Shown: positions 1 through 8,955, numbered from the stretch's first letter. The stretch is DNA of 64,000 nucleotides from Saprospiraceae bacterium (GCA_025055285.1 JANWXM010000020.1:1-64000); one strand, 5' to 3'. Made by a program: numbers and translations. Notes: generated from the letters alone by a model not told the origin.

Positions 1-1010
1 CGAGAGTCCGTCAAACGCTTCAGGTCGAAGTCTATGCGGCGGATTTTGCCGCCCGCCCAGATGACAATGCTGCGCGCCGTGCTGCCCGCCGCTACGGGCA
101 TCCAGGCGTAACCGGGATAGACGCCGAAGATGGTCCAGGCCTCCTGCTGGTCCTTGTCCAACCGGTCGTAAAGCGGGTATTCCTTGCCCGTGGCCAGTTC
201 GCGCACGAAGAGAACGGATTTAACATCTACGCGGCGCACAAAGGCAAGCCATTGCCCGTCGGGACTGACCTGAGGCCGACACGCGCCGCCAGAGCCGCCT
301 GTGAGGGTTTCTACCTTCCCCGTCTGGCGGTCGTAGCGGCGTATGGCAAAAATTTGCTTGAGCGGGTCTTTGTTGTACTGGAAAAAGCCGCCGCCGTAAA
401 GGTCTTCGCTGAAATACACGTAGCGCCCGTCGGGACTGACGGAAGGTTCGTTGACGTCTTGCTGATCGTTCTTGCGCTTAGTCAACTGGACGCCCTCGCC
501 GCCCGAGAGGTGGTAAAGCCACAACTCGCCCGCCCCCAGCGAACGCGTGCTGGTGAAGTGCTTGCGCGCCACAAAGTACTCGCCATCGGGCATCCAGGCC
601 GGGTTGTTTAGCAAGCGAAAGGTTTCCTTTGTTACCGGACGCGCCTCCGTGCCGTCGGCGTTCATGACCCAAATGTTGTCGCCACCGCCTGCGTCGGAGG
701 TGAACAGAATCTTGCGCCCGTCGGGCGAAAAACGCGGCTGCACCTCCCAGGCCAGCCCAGCGCGCAAACAGCGCGCCTCTCCGCCCGAAATGGGCATCGC
801 ATATATGTCGCCCAACAGGTCAAAAACCACCGTCTGACCGTCCGGGCTGACGTCTACGTTCATCCACGTGCCCTCCGTCACCACAAAAGAAACCTCTTGA
901 AGCGGAATGCCTTCGGGGGCAGAGACATCCCATTGCTTTTTGTCGGTTTGGGCCCAAAGGCCGAATGAAAAAAAGATAAAAGCAGTCGCAAATAGCGGCA
1001 ATCGTTTCAT
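1..1010 (-). CDS. TolB-like beta-propeller protein, N-terminal part (3' end outside window)
   Basis: The reading frame runs from ATG at 1008-1010 leftwards off the window, giving about 336 residues. It starts with a signal peptide (MKRLPLFATAF...WAQ), so the product is exported. At least five PD40/WD40-like repeats are visible as SPDG motifs followed by a hydrophobic strand (SPDGQTVVF, SPDGRKILF, MPDGEYFVA, SPDGRYVYF, SPDGQWLAF), which is the TolB-type propeller pattern. In Bacteroidota this kind of N-terminus (EGTWMNVDVSPDG, FDLLGDIYAMPISGG) often precedes an amidohydrolase or peptidase domain, but that part would be outside the window, so the catalytic class is inference. A -7 element lies 25 bp upstream. 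Confidence 0.85.
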   Translation of the reverse strand, partial: MKRLPLFATAFIFFSFGLWAQTDKKQWDVSAPEGIPLQEVSFVVTEGTWMNVDVSPDGQTVVFDLLGDIYAMPISGGEARCLRAGLAWEVQPRFSPDGRKILFTSDAGGGDNIWVMNADGTEARPVTKETFRLLNNPAWMPDGEYFVARKHFTSTRSLGAGELWLYHLSGGEGVQLTKRKNDQQDVNEPSVSPDGRYVYFSEDLYGGGFFQYNKDPLKQIFAIRRYDRQTGKVETLTGGSGGACRPQVSPDGQWLAFVRRVDVKSVLFVRELATGKEYPLYDRLDKDQQEAWTIFGVYPGYAWMPVAAGSTARSIVIWAGGKIRRIDFDLKRLTDS

Positions 1011-1034
1011 AAGCGCTAACCGAAAAGTGAGCAA

Positions 1035-1042
1035 CAAACATA
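1035..1042 (-). promoter_or_regulatory. -7 promoter element of the TolB-like gene
   Basis: On the minus strand this reads TATGTTTG, a full match to the Bacteroidota -7 consensus TAnnTTTG. It lies 25 bp upstream of the start codon, giving a predicted leader of about 20 nt. The nearest TTG for a -33 element is about 26 nt upstream, longer than ideal. Confidence 0.4.
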
Positions 1043-1096
1043 GGCAATCGAACGCGATTACCGCGTTACAACACTTTACCTAAATCGGCCAATTGC

Positions 1097-1801
1097 CTAC
1101 CAGTGAGGGCGGATTGGAAACCGTTTGACCAACTCTGCCTCGTTGGGCGCCGGCAGCACCTCGAAGCGCCCATCGCGCCACAGCAGCACCTCCGCAGACT
1201 CATTTGTCGCCTCCTGCACCTCGTGGTTATTGCTGGTGAAGATAGCGCGCTGGATGACTCGTCTGATAATGTCCCGGTCGCCGTCGCCGTCGTAGTCCAG
1301 CAGCCAGCTTCCGGTCAGGATTTGTCCGCCTTCTCCGCCGTACCATTCGGCTAAGGTGATCCGCCCGGTGAACGCTCGTTTGCGCTTGTCATACAACAGC
1401 AGGGAATAGTGCTTGAACCAGAACTGGCGGATGTACACCAAACAACCCTCCACATTTGCACTCAGCGCAAAGCGCTTTAGGCCACAGATGCGATCAACCG
1501 CGCCAGGCTCGGCCACATGTGCGATTTCATGCAACAGGGCAGTATCCAACAACCTGAAAAACAGTGCCTCTGGTATCGAGTCTCCGCCCGGGTCTGGCTC
1601 GTTTTCGTTGGGAACCTCTATGCGCAGCGTGTCAGCGGCGGGCTGAGGCGCGAAAAAGGCCAGCAAATCAGCCTGGTCTGACGCCGGCGAGGTAGAGGTT
1701 CGGCAGGCCAAAGTCAGGCAAAGGACAACGGTCACCCCGAAGGTCAAAAAGTAAGGCAGGTAGCTTATTCTAGGGAAGCAGTAATTGAGATACATATTCA
1801 A
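1097..1801 (-). CDS. Secreted or lipoprotein-like protein of unknown function
   Basis: 234 codons. A hydrophobic N-terminal segment (about residues 13-33) ends in LTLAC, a weak lipobox, so the protein is probably exported and possibly lipid-anchored. The C-terminal half has GSWLLDYDGDGDRDIIRR, an Asp/Gly-rich loop of the kind that binds calcium in FG-GAP or dockerin-like repeats, followed by a segment that reads like a measured-value comparison (LLWRDGRFEVLPAP). I do not recognise the family. It follows the TolB-like gene on the same strand, but an 86-bp gap with a separate -7 element argues against one transcript. An alternative start is Met3. Confidence 0.6.
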   Translation of the reverse strand: MNMYLNYCFPRISYLPYFLTFGVTVVLCLTLACRTSTSPASDQADLLAFFAPQPAADTLRIEVPNENEPDPGGDSIPEALFFRLLDTALLHEIAHVAEPGAVDRICGLKRFALSANVEGCLVYIRQFWFKHYSLLLYDKRKRAFTGRITLAEWYGGEGGQILTGSWLLDYDGDGDRDIIRRVIQRAIFTSNNHEVQEATNESAEVLLWRDGRFEVLPAPNEAELVKRFPIRPHW

Positions 1802-1877
1802 ATTAGTTTCCCTCTGCCTCAGTTAAGCAAGGCCTCTGCGAAGGCTGAAAATGATGGACAACCCTTCGTTGGCCCGG

Positions 1878-2087
1878 CTAAGAGCAAATCAACTGTCCAC
1901 CATTAGTCTTTTGAAAGACTTCTGACGAAGGTAAGAGAGCTTGGAATAGCCGGCAATAGCCGTCTCCCATTGTAGTAAAACGCTTTTCTCCGCGTTTAAG
2001 GGCACCTAATAATTCCACTTCTTGCGGGTGTACAGGAAATGTTAGTCCCTTGCGTGCGCATACTTTACCACCTTTTGGCCCATTCAT
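1878..2087 (-). CDS. Possible small protein, 69 residues
   Basis: A short frame in the otherwise empty 435-bp gap between two secreted-protein genes. It starts ATG AAT GGG with AGAAGG about 12 bp upstream, and has a plausible composition (HPQEVELLGALKRGEKRF) with several cysteines. No family is recognised and no promoter motif was found. It could be chance or a remnant. The rest of 1802-2236 holds nothing I can identify. Confidence 0.22.
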   Translation of the reverse strand: MNGPKGGKVCARKGLTFPVHPQEVELLGALKRGEKRFTTMGDGYCRLFQALLPSSEVFQKTNGGQLICS

Positions 2088-2236
2088 TCATACGGCCAAC
2101 CTTCTCAGCTGACCTCTATGCGTATTCTTAATGACAGAAGAAAAAACCAACCAAAGAAAACGACATGCTCAGCCTAGCTCCTGAGCATCTCGCCCTAGAA
2201 GAACGCGTAGAACTCTGTTGACACGCTATTCTTTTT

Positions 2237-2851
2237 TCAATAACAACAGGCGTAGCGGTCGCTGCCCTCGCATTTGACTGAGCATTTCTTAGAAGGGCTG
2301 CTTCCTTGAATGCCTGGCCCAACTTTCGTTACTTCGTACGCGCACTCATTTGCTCCAACGCCGCCAGACGAACAACCACTCAATGGAGCATCGTTCGCCT
2401 TCACACATGCACATAGGAGAATTTCTTTTACCGGCGGTAAAACTGACTCCGAGGACTGCAACAGCAAACTGTGTTTCTTCTCATCTTGCTGACGTATCAG
2501 GCCATAGCCGCCAAATACGCGAGCATCGGTACTGGCGATAGGGCATGGGCTTGAAGAGAGTTTGAATACAATTTTTTGCCGATTGTCGGCAGACTGAAAC
2601 TCTACGCACTTCTCTCCCTCCTGAATGCGCCCATTGACGAGTTCTATTCTGCGAAACTCAGACAAATCTGCCGTCGTCTGAAGTATAAACGCCGCATTCG
2701 GATACGAGGGATTGTTCTGGATTAATGCCACGAGGTGATTATCAGCCGTTTTTTGAATTACGATGGAAGACTCTTCGTTTTCTGGCTGTGTATTGCGCCA
2801 CAAAAATGCGCTTAAGAGAAGAAGAGGGCCTGCGAAAAATGCGACTTTCAT
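2237..2851 (-). CDS. Secreted cysteine-rich protein of unknown function
   Basis: 204 codons. The N-terminus (MKVAFFAGPLLLLSAFLW) is a signal peptide or signal anchor. The C-terminal 60 residues are rich in cysteine (LLCACVKAN, LSGCSSGG, CAYEV, KKCSVKCEG, YACCY), and the protein ends in ACCY. This suggests a disulfide-bonded, extracytoplasmic C-terminal knot. It resembles no family I know, and has no T9SS sorting domain. It is separated from the upstream protease gene by 221 bp that carry its own -7 element, so it is likely a single-gene transcript. Confidence 0.6.
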   Translation of the reverse strand: MKVAFFAGPLLLLSAFLWRNTQPENEESSIVIQKTADNHLVALIQNNPSYPNAAFILQTTADLSEFRRIELVNGRIQEGEKCVEFQSADNRQKIVFKLSSSPCPIASTDARVFGGYGLIRQQDEKKHSLLLQSSESVLPPVKEILLCACVKANDAPLSGCSSGGVGANECAYEVTKVGPGIQGSSPSKKCSVKCEGSDRYACCY

Positions 2852-2878
2852 AGAGTTTAACTTTTAAATTTTGTTAAT

Positions 2879-2886
2879 CAAATTTA
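2879..2886 (-). promoter_or_regulatory. -7 promoter element of the cysteine-rich protein gene
   Basis: Minus strand TAAATTTG, matching TAnnTTTG, 28 bp upstream of the ATG at 2851. No well-spaced TTG (-33) is present. Confidence 0.4.
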
Positions 2887-3072
2887 TTGCAAGGAGATAT
2901 TTTTCTTTTGCGTGCACAATCTTACTTATATTTGTAGAGGCACCGAAAGAGAGCTGGGCTAGCGGATAGGGCCAAGGCAGAGCTCCTCGACAGCAAATTT
3001 TGTGCAAATGAGTTACTAAGCAGCAAAGGGGGCTCTAAGCTAAGGCCTATTCCTTCTCCTTAGAAGCCTACT

Positions 3073-5106
3073 TTAAGGATTTTTAGGCGCCAACCAAATT
3101 TTGAGCGCTTCGATAGGGCGCCCTATTGGCGTGTTTGAGCCGGCCCAAGCGCCATTTTGGGCTTGAACTAGCGTTTTTCGCCCTTGCAAACGAACAGCAT
3201 AATGCAAGTCGTATTGCTGCGCAAGCGGGCCTTCCAACCACATGGCAACGCCGCGAAGGCGGTGAACAACTGAAGTTTCCCCTACGTACTCACCTTCTTT
3301 TGTATTTTCACGAATGCCAATGGATGAACCGTTTACGCGATATCGAATGCGCGAGCCCGTAGGTGCGTTGCGCAAGGAGAGGCTGAAACCTAGAAGACGG
3401 CGCGGCGGAACGAAGGCATTGCCGACCACGACATTGGACAAAAGAGGTATTTCACCACCCGTATGAAAGCGAGCTACACCCTCTATGTTCAAGTGAGCAG
3501 CATGCTTGGACGCCGCCGCCTTGAGGGCATTTTCTACTGCTAGGCCTGCATGGATACGTCCGTATCCGTAGTAAATGCTATGGCCTCTAGCATCGTATTC
3601 ACCTCCAGCCTCGTCGATGCGAACACACGAGCGACGAATGAGTTCTTTGACTTCTGAGGGCGTCAGCTGAGGGTTAACGGCTAGCATGAGGGCCACTATA
3701 CCAGCCATGCCTGGGCAGGCAGCGGAAGTTCCTCCGAAGGAATTGACATAACCCTCAGTTGCATAGCCCTCACCTCCTTGCCGGTCAGTAGTACGCAATC
3801 CTTCAGTAAGCGGAGCGGGATGTCGGAAAGCACGCCAACCGTAGTCAGCACTTGGAAAACAGACCCATACGCATTTGCCGAAATCGCTATACACACACCG
3901 CTTGCCGGTGTCGTTGCAGGCACTTACGGTGATGATAGGCGGAAAACTGACGTAGCCGTCGTTGTCAGCCGACTCGTTGCCGTTACCAGCAGCAAAAAGG
4001 ATAACACAACCCTTGCCGTTTCGGCCCTTAGTTAAGGCGTATTCCATGGCCAAGCGCGTGCTATCCGGCAACGGCGTGACGCGGTTGTGCAAAGGATCCA
4101 TCGGATTCCACCAGTCGCCATCAGAAGGCCCCCATGAGCAAGAGATGACATCTGCGCCGTGGTCAGCGGCCCAAGTGAAGGCATTAGCTTCAGCCATGCT
4201 ACCCAGACCACTGCGCAAGCGAATGGGCATGAGATTGGCCTCGGGAGCCGTGCCGCTGGCACCGCCAGGCAAACCCGCCGCACAGGCAACCCCCGCACAG
4301 GCTGTGCCGTGTTTATCGTCGGGCGACTTAGGCGAGCCATCTAGACTGTTCAACGTAGCATCATAGGGATGAACTATGCGACCAACAAATTCAGGATGAG
4401 CAACATCCACACCATCGTCGATAATTGCAATAGTGATGCCCTTGCCGCGCGTGTGCTTCCAAGCCGCTTCAATGTCGACGTGTTGTTTGACGACCCTCCC
4501 ATTGATGGTTGCCTCTACCAAGTGCCATTGCAGCGGATGCGCTCCCTTGAATCGGCGTTCTTGCACCAACTCAGGATGGCAGTATTCTACCTCTTTTTCA
4601 GCGAGAAGCTGTTCGGCAAGTTCGAATACCTTGGTACCAGTGCCTTCCGCAGCTCTGACAAAATATGCATTTGGGGCAAAAGGCAGCTGGCTCTTAACCG
4701 TCAAACTGTACTTGTTCAATAATGCCTGACAACGCTCGGGCGAGACGTCGTCGTGAAATTTGACAAAAAAGTTTTCTGTATACAAGACAATATTTCCACT
4801 TTCGACTTCCTGAAGAACGCGTCCAGCAAACCGCAGGCTTTCGTCTTGCTTAAGCACAGTGCGCATTTCGTCGCGCTTAGCAACCGGGTCCTCGTCGTCT
4901 TGCACGCGGCGGACGCTGACTCCTGCTTCAGGGAAGGCAATCACCTCCTCTGTCGCATCCAACACCTCTCGGCTTTCGCGGCGCAAAGGCGCTTCTTCCA
5001 ATTGTTTATTGTCTTTGGTGCGCACCACCAGTAGGTCAGGGCTTACCTCAAGCCGGAGAATCTGGCTCTTCTTGCCCTTTTTACCGCCAAATCGGACTTC
5101 GTACAT
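3073..5106 (-). CDS. Subtilisin-like serine protease (S8), apparently without signal peptide
   Basis: 677 residues from the ATG at 5104-5106. A start at 5232 would overlap the upstream gene and give an odd Phe-rich lead, and a promoter at 5147-5172 lies between, so the shorter form is preferred. Residues about 108-185 look like an I9-type prodomain; the S8 domain covers about 210-560. The catalytic triad is visible: Asp230 (IIDDGVD), His266 (KHGTACAG) and Ser461 (GGTSAACPG), with oxyanion Asn375 (FAAGNG). The C-terminal 120 residues form an unassigned beta-rich domain. No signal peptide or T9SS sorting domain is seen, unlike most Bacteroidota S8 proteases. Either it works inside the cell or export is by an unrecognised route. 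Confidence 0.9.
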   Translation of the reverse strand: MYEVRFGGKKGKKSQILRLEVSPDLLVVRTKDNKQLEEAPLRRESREVLDATEEVIAFPEAGVSVRRVQDDEDPVAKRDEMRTVLKQDESLRFAGRVLQEVESGNIVLYTENFFVKFHDDVSPERCQALLNKYSLTVKSQLPFAPNAYFVRAAEGTGTKVFELAEQLLAEKEVEYCHPELVQERRFKGAHPLQWHLVEATINGRVVKQHVDIEAAWKHTRGKGITIAIIDDGVDVAHPEFVGRIVHPYDATLNSLDGSPKSPDDKHGTACAGVACAAGLPGGASGTAPEANLMPIRLRSGLGSMAEANAFTWAADHGADVISCSWGPSDGDWWNPMDPLHNRVTPLPDSTRLAMEYALTKGRNGKGCVILFAAGNGNESADNDGYVSFPPIITVSACNDTGKRCVYSDFGKCVWVCFPSADYGWRAFRHPAPLTEGLRTTDRQGGEGYATEGYVNSFGGTSAACPGMAGIVALMLAVNPQLTPSEVKELIRRSCVRIDEAGGEYDARGHSIYYGYGRIHAGLAVENALKAAASKHAAHLNIEGVARFHTGGEIPLLSNVVVGNAFVPPRRLLGFSLSLRNAPTGSRIRYRVNGSSIGIRENTKEGEYVGETSVVHRLRGVAMWLEGPLAQQYDLHYAVRLQGRKTLVQAQNGAWAGSNTPIGRPIEALKIWLAPKNP

Positions 5107-5146
5107 GCTTAAATAATTTGAAAAGAAAAAGAAAAATTGAACGCAG

Positions 5147-5172
5147 CAAATATAGTGCCGCGTAAACGTCAA
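5147..5172 (-). promoter_or_regulatory. Promoter of the S8 protease gene
   Basis: Minus strand TATATTTG (5147-5154) matches TAnnTTTG; a TTG at 5170-5172 is 15 nt further upstream, a little close for -33. The predicted transcript would start near 5141, about 35 nt before the ATG at 5106, which supports that start. The element overlaps the last codons of the acyltransferase gene. Confidence 0.45.
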
Positions 5173-6086
5173 GAGGGGAAAGTAATGTCGAGGGCGCCTC
5201 GAGAAGTGGAATTCTCTTGTTCTATCTTCCAACGCCGATGTGTCCAGAGCCAGTTTTCAGGTTTTTGGCGAATGACATTTTCCAAGGCCCGAGCAAAGGC
5301 TTGAGTAATTTCACCCTCGGCAGCGTTTTCGGGCTTATCGTTCAAGTCGGCAAAATGAACTTCATAGAAACCGCGGCGTTTGCGTTCAACCCAGAAGAAG
5401 ACGACGGGAAACTTCATGCGCCGAGCCAATACATCTACACCGGGCAAAGAGGCCGTCTCCTGGCCTAAGAAGCGTACCCAGTGAGCTCCTTTGCGATTAG
5501 AAGGCGACTGGTCGGCCAACAGGATGAACACAGCCGGTATAGCCTGGCGCTTGCAGCGCTGCATCGCAGCAAGAGTTTCTTCCATGCTAATCATTTGCAT
5601 GCCTGCTCGGCTACGAGAGGAGTTGACATAAGCGTTCAGATACCGATTGGAGATGGGTTTGAAAACTGTTATCGTTGTGCCGTGAAAGAGCGGAGGCATG
5701 CTTATGCCTGTGTATTCCCAATTTGCGTAGTGTCCGCCGCAAAGAATAACGCATTTGCCGGCGTCGAGATGCCGATTGACAACTTCAGGGTTTACAGGAC
5801 GGCTGCGTCGCTGAATTTCAGTAAGAGGTAACGTATACGATTTTAGAGTTTCAAGCACAATATCTGAGAGGTTGCGGTATACCGCGCGCAACAGGACGGC
5901 CATCTCAGCAGCAGACAGGCCGGGAAAGGCGCGCTGGAGATTTTGGATGGCCACTCTGCGGCGGTAGCTCACTACGCGGCGAAGCACAAAAGCCAATACC
6001 TCCGACAGCTTATACAAGAGCCAGAAAGGCATCCAGCGGAAAATTTCTACGGCCAATCGCGTGAGCCAAAAAGACAAACGCTCCAT
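5169..6086 (-). CDS. Lysophospholipid/lipid A acyltransferase family (LpxL/HtrB-like)
   Basis: 305 residues, the usual size for the LpxL/HtrB late acyltransferases that add a secondary acyl chain to lipid A (or related acceptors) at the inner membrane. Visible features are an N-terminal membrane-associated helix with W/F-rich residues 6-36, the RRRVAIQNLQRAFP segment typical of the family, and the catalytic H-x4-E motif at His119-Glu124 (GGHYANWEY). It lies 10 bp downstream of porX on the same strand, so the two are probably co-transcribed. T9SS cargo is often attached to A-LPS, so a lipid A gene beside porX is suggestive, but the pairing may be incidental. Confidence 0.88.
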   Translation of the reverse strand: MERLSFWLTRLAVEIFRWMPFWLLYKLSEVLAFVLRRVVSYRRRVAIQNLQRAFPGLSAAEMAVLLRAVYRNLSDIVLETLKSYTLPLTEIQRRSRPVNPEVVNRHLDAGKCVILCGGHYANWEYTGISMPPLFHGTTITVFKPISNRYLNAYVNSSRSRAGMQMISMEETLAAMQRCKRQAIPAVFILLADQSPSNRKGAHWVRFLGQETASLPGVDVLARRMKFPVVFFWVERKRRGFYEVHFADLNDKPENAAEGEITQAFARALENVIRQKPENWLWTHRRWKIEQENSTSRGALDITFPS

Positions 6087-6096
6087 GCAAGAGGAT

Positions 6097-7656
6097 TTAC
6101 TTGCTACGCATCCGAACGACAGGACAAATCATTTCCTCCAAGCTGATGCCGCCGTGTTGGAAGGTGTTTTTATAATAATTGTAAAAATGGTTGTAGTTGT
6201 TCGGATAGAGGAAGAAATAATCCTCCTTTGCAAAGATGAATGTGCTGCTAATGTTCGGACGCGGTAGGCCAGCTTGCTTGGGGTCTTTTACTGCGAGGAC
6301 GTCCTTTGCTTCGTACTGCAAGTTTCGACCTACTTTATAACGCAAGTTGGTGGTCGTTTCGCGGTCGCCTATCACGCGTGAAGGCGATTGTACGCGAATA
6401 GTGCCGTGGTCGGTGGTTACAAAAAGTTGTACCTCTCGGCCTTCAAGGCGTTGCAAGGCAGCCCACAAGGGACTGTGTAAAAACCAAGAGCGCGTCAGGG
6501 AGCGATAAGCGCGTTCGTCGCCGGCTAGTTCTTTCAGCACCTCCATCTCCGTGCGCGCGTGCGAGAGCATGTCGATGAAATTGTAGACGATAACTGTTAG
6601 GTCATTGTGCAGATAGTTCAGCATGTTGTCTACTAGGTCTTTGCCCTGACCTACGTTAGTAACCTTTACATATTCCCATTTAATTCCTTTGCGAAAAACT
6701 CTTTCGATTTGTTTTCCCAGAAAGAAATCTTCGAAGAGATTTTTACCGCCTTCATCCACGTCGTTCTTCCACTTGTCGGGAAAAGCCTGCTCAATGTCAG
6801 CAGGCATCATGCCAGCGAAAATAGCGTTCCGGCTGTACTGCGTAGCTGTGGGTAAGATGCTGTAAAAATAATCCTCGTGTTCGGTGCGGAAGAGCTCGTT
6901 TATAAACGGTTCGATAACCTTCCATTGATCGTAGCGCAAGTTGTCGAGCAAAACCACGAAGGTGGGTACACCTTTACCGACATGAGGGAAAATGCGCTTG
7001 CGCATCATGGCATGCGACATCACTGGACCAACGTCCTTGTTCTTGTCCACCCAGTCGAAGTAGTTTTTGACCACATATTTGCCAAACTCAATGTTGGCCT
7101 GCTGTTTCTGCTGGGCCAAGATGTCGCCCACTTCTGCATGGTTGGCATCTAGGCGAAGCTCCCAGTTGATGATGCGGCGATAGATATCTACCCACTCTTC
7201 GTAATTGAGACCGCTAGTAATCTGCAGGAACATTTGCTGGTAGTCCTGCTGGTAATCTAACGCTGTCTTCTCGCGCACTAGACGCTTGTTGTCCAGGATT
7301 TTCTTTAGGGTCAGTAGAATTTGATTCGGGTTCACGGGCTTAATGAGGTAGTCGGCAATTTGCGAGCCAATAGCTTCCTCCATGACGTGTTCGGCCTCGT
7401 TCTTCGTAATCATCACTACCGGCACGTGAGGATTGATTTCCTTTATCTTGGGAAGCGTTTCTAAACCCGTAAGACCTGGCATGGATTCATCCAGAAAAAC
7501 GACATCTATCTCGTTGCCTTTTTCCAAGTAGATTTCCACGGCATCATGGCCATTTGTAGCAGTTTCTAGCTCGTATCCTTTACTCTGAAGAAAGAGCAAA
7601 TGCGGTTTCAACAGATCAATTTCGTCGTCGGCCCAAAGAATTTTGACTTTTTCCAT
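6097..7656 (-). CDS. porX: PorX, T9SS response regulator with PglZ domain
   Basis: 519 residues. Residues 1-125 are a CheY-like receiver: acidic pocket WADDEID, phospho-acceptor Asp56 (VVFLDESMPG), switch Thr (VVMITKNE), and Lys in YLIKPVNP. Residues about 190-515 are a PglZ/alkaline-phosphatase-like domain with FVVLLDNLRYDQW and VTTDHGTIRVQSP. This architecture is that of PorX, the response regulator that with the PorY kinase controls T9SS genes in Porphyromonas gingivalis, and whose PglZ domain has phosphodiesterase activity. It is followed 10 bp later by the acyltransferase and is divergent from the HD gene. porY is not in this window. Its closeness to an ECF sigma gene and gldNMLK is unusual and informative. 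Confidence 0.95.
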   Translation of the reverse strand: MEKVKILWADDEIDLLKPHLLFLQSKGYELETATNGHDAVEIYLEKGNEIDVVFLDESMPGLTGLETLPKIKEINPHVPVVMITKNEAEHVMEEAIGSQIADYLIKPVNPNQILLTLKKILDNKRLVREKTALDYQQDYQQMFLQITSGLNYEEWVDIYRRIINWELRLDANHAEVGDILAQQKQQANIEFGKYVVKNYFDWVDKNKDVGPVMSHAMMRKRIFPHVGKGVPTFVVLLDNLRYDQWKVIEPFINELFRTEHEDYFYSILPTATQYSRNAIFAGMMPADIEQAFPDKWKNDVDEGGKNLFEDFFLGKQIERVFRKGIKWEYVKVTNVGQGKDLVDNMLNYLHNDLTVIVYNFIDMLSHARTEMEVLKELAGDERAYRSLTRSWFLHSPLWAALQRLEGREVQLFVTTDHGTIRVQSPSRVIGDRETTTNLRYKVGRNLQYEAKDVLAVKDPKQAGLPRPNISSTFIFAKEDYFFLYPNNYNHFYNYYKNTFQHGGISLEEMICPVVRMRSK

Positions 7657-7708
7657 GGATGGTCGGATGTGTTAAATGAAGTGTGCGAAGTTAACGCAAT
7701 GCAGCGGT

Positions 7709-7716
7709 TATCTTTG
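7709..7716 (+). promoter_or_regulatory. -7 promoter element of the HD-domain gene
   Basis: TATCTTTG matches TAnnTTTG and lies 20 bp upstream of the ATG at 7736, predicting a very short leader. No clear TTG at -33. It sits in the 79-bp divergent region shared with porX. Confidence 0.4.
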
Positions 7717-7735
7717 CTCTTAAGCCTAGGATATT

Positions 7736-8950
7736 ATGCGCATCCAACGTAAAATATTCAACGACCCAGTGTATGGTTTCGTGTCCGTGCCCAAAGGTCT
7801 TTTGTTAGAGATTATTGACCACCCTTATTTTCAACGGCTGCGCCGAATACGGCAGGTAGGGATGGCGCACTATGTGTACCCTGGAGCGTTGCACACACGC
7901 TTTCATCATGCCCTGGGGGCATTGCATCTAACTCAGCAGGCAATTGAGGTATTGCGCGGCAAAGGCGTTGAGGTCACTGATGAGGAGTTGGAAGCTGTTG
8001 GCGCAGCAATTCTTCTGCACGACATTGGACACGGCCCTTACTCCCATGCTCTAGAACACACTTTGGTAAAGGTGCATCACGAGGAGCTTTCCCTAATGTT
8101 CATGCAGGCGCTCAACCACCAATACAAGGGACGACTAACTCGAGCTATTCAGATTTTCACTGATCGCTATCCGAAACGCTTCTTGCACCAACTCGTCTCA
8201 AGTCAGCTGGACATGGACCGCATGGATTACCTCAATCGCGACAGCTTCTTTACGGGCGTCTCCGAAGGCGTAATTGGTTACGACCGCATCATCAAGATGC
8301 TCGCTGTCCACAACGGTGAACTTGTCGTGGAAGAAAAAGGTATCTACAGCATCGAGAAATTTCTTATCGCGCGCCGACTCATGTATTGGCAAGTGTACTT
8401 GCACAAGACAAATGTAGCAGCTGAGCAAATGGTAATTCATTTATTGCGCCGAGCCCGCCAACTAGCCCTAGAGGGAGTAGCCCTAGAAGCCTCCGAAGCC
8501 TTGCGATGGTTCTTGTATCGCAAACCCAATGACAAACCACCTGCTGAAAAGCTGCTGAAATATTTTGCTCGACTGGACGACGTAGATGTCGCCGCCTCCA
8601 TCAAAGCCTGGTGCTTTCACTCAGACCCTATGCTAGCGTTCTTGGCCAATGGCCTCATAGAAAGGCGCCTCTTCCGTCTAGAATGGCGAAGCGCCCCCAT
8701 CGAGCCTGATTACATCGCCCAACTACACCAAAGCGCACGGCAACTTTTCGGTCCCTGGGGAGAAAACCTCATCTTCACCGGAGCCTCGAGCAATCTGGCC
8801 TACGACCCTTCTGCAGAGAAAATCAATATCCTCTTTAAGGATGGGCGCGTCCTCCCTATAGATGAATGCTCGGATGTGCCGCTATATACCCAAACGATAA
8901 CTAAGTATTTCGTCTGCTATCCCAAAATTATTCGCCCTGCTTCGCTGTAG
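7736..8950 (+). CDS. HD-domain phosphohydrolase (dNTPase/SAMHD1-like)
   Basis: 404 residues. The N-terminal half carries the metal-binding HD signature of the dGTPase/SAMHD1-like superfamily: HTRFHHALG around His57, ILLHDIGHGPYSH with the His95-Asp96 pair, and SQLDMDRMDYLNRD further on. Such proteins hydrolyse phosphate bonds in (d)NTPs or related nucleotides in the cytoplasm. The family is widespread in Bacteroidota and substrates are mostly unknown, so no gene symbol is given. It is divergent from porX with a 79-bp gap, is followed by an AT-only hairpin, and precedes the sigma factor gene by 198 bp. Confidence 0.88.
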   Translation: MRIQRKIFNDPVYGFVSVPKGLLLEIIDHPYFQRLRRIRQVGMAHYVYPGALHTRFHHALGALHLTQQAIEVLRGKGVEVTDEELEAVGAAILLHDIGHGPYSHALEHTLVKVHHEELSLMFMQALNHQYKGRLTRAIQIFTDRYPKRFLHQLVSSQLDMDRMDYLNRDSFFTGVSEGVIGYDRIIKMLAVHNGELVVEEKGIYSIEKFLIARRLMYWQVYLHKTNVAAEQMVIHLLRRARQLALEGVALEASEALRWFLYRKPNDKPPAEKLLKYFARLDDVDVAASIKAWCFHSDPMLAFLANGLIERRLFRLEWRSAPIEPDYIAQLHQSARQLFGPWGENLIFTGASSNLAYDPSAEKINILFKDGRVLPIDECSDVPLYTQTITKYFVCYPKIIRPASL

Positions 8951-8955
8951 ACTAA

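Noticed and set aside
5107-5232. Longer N-terminus for the S8 protease
   Set aside because: It would overlap the acyltransferase gene and the promoter at 5147-5172, and adds a Phe-rich stretch unlike a signal peptide.
6097-7656. PglZ domain as a sign of a phage-defence (BREX) system
   Set aside because: The receiver domain and neighbours identify the T9SS regulator PorX; no other BREX gene is present.
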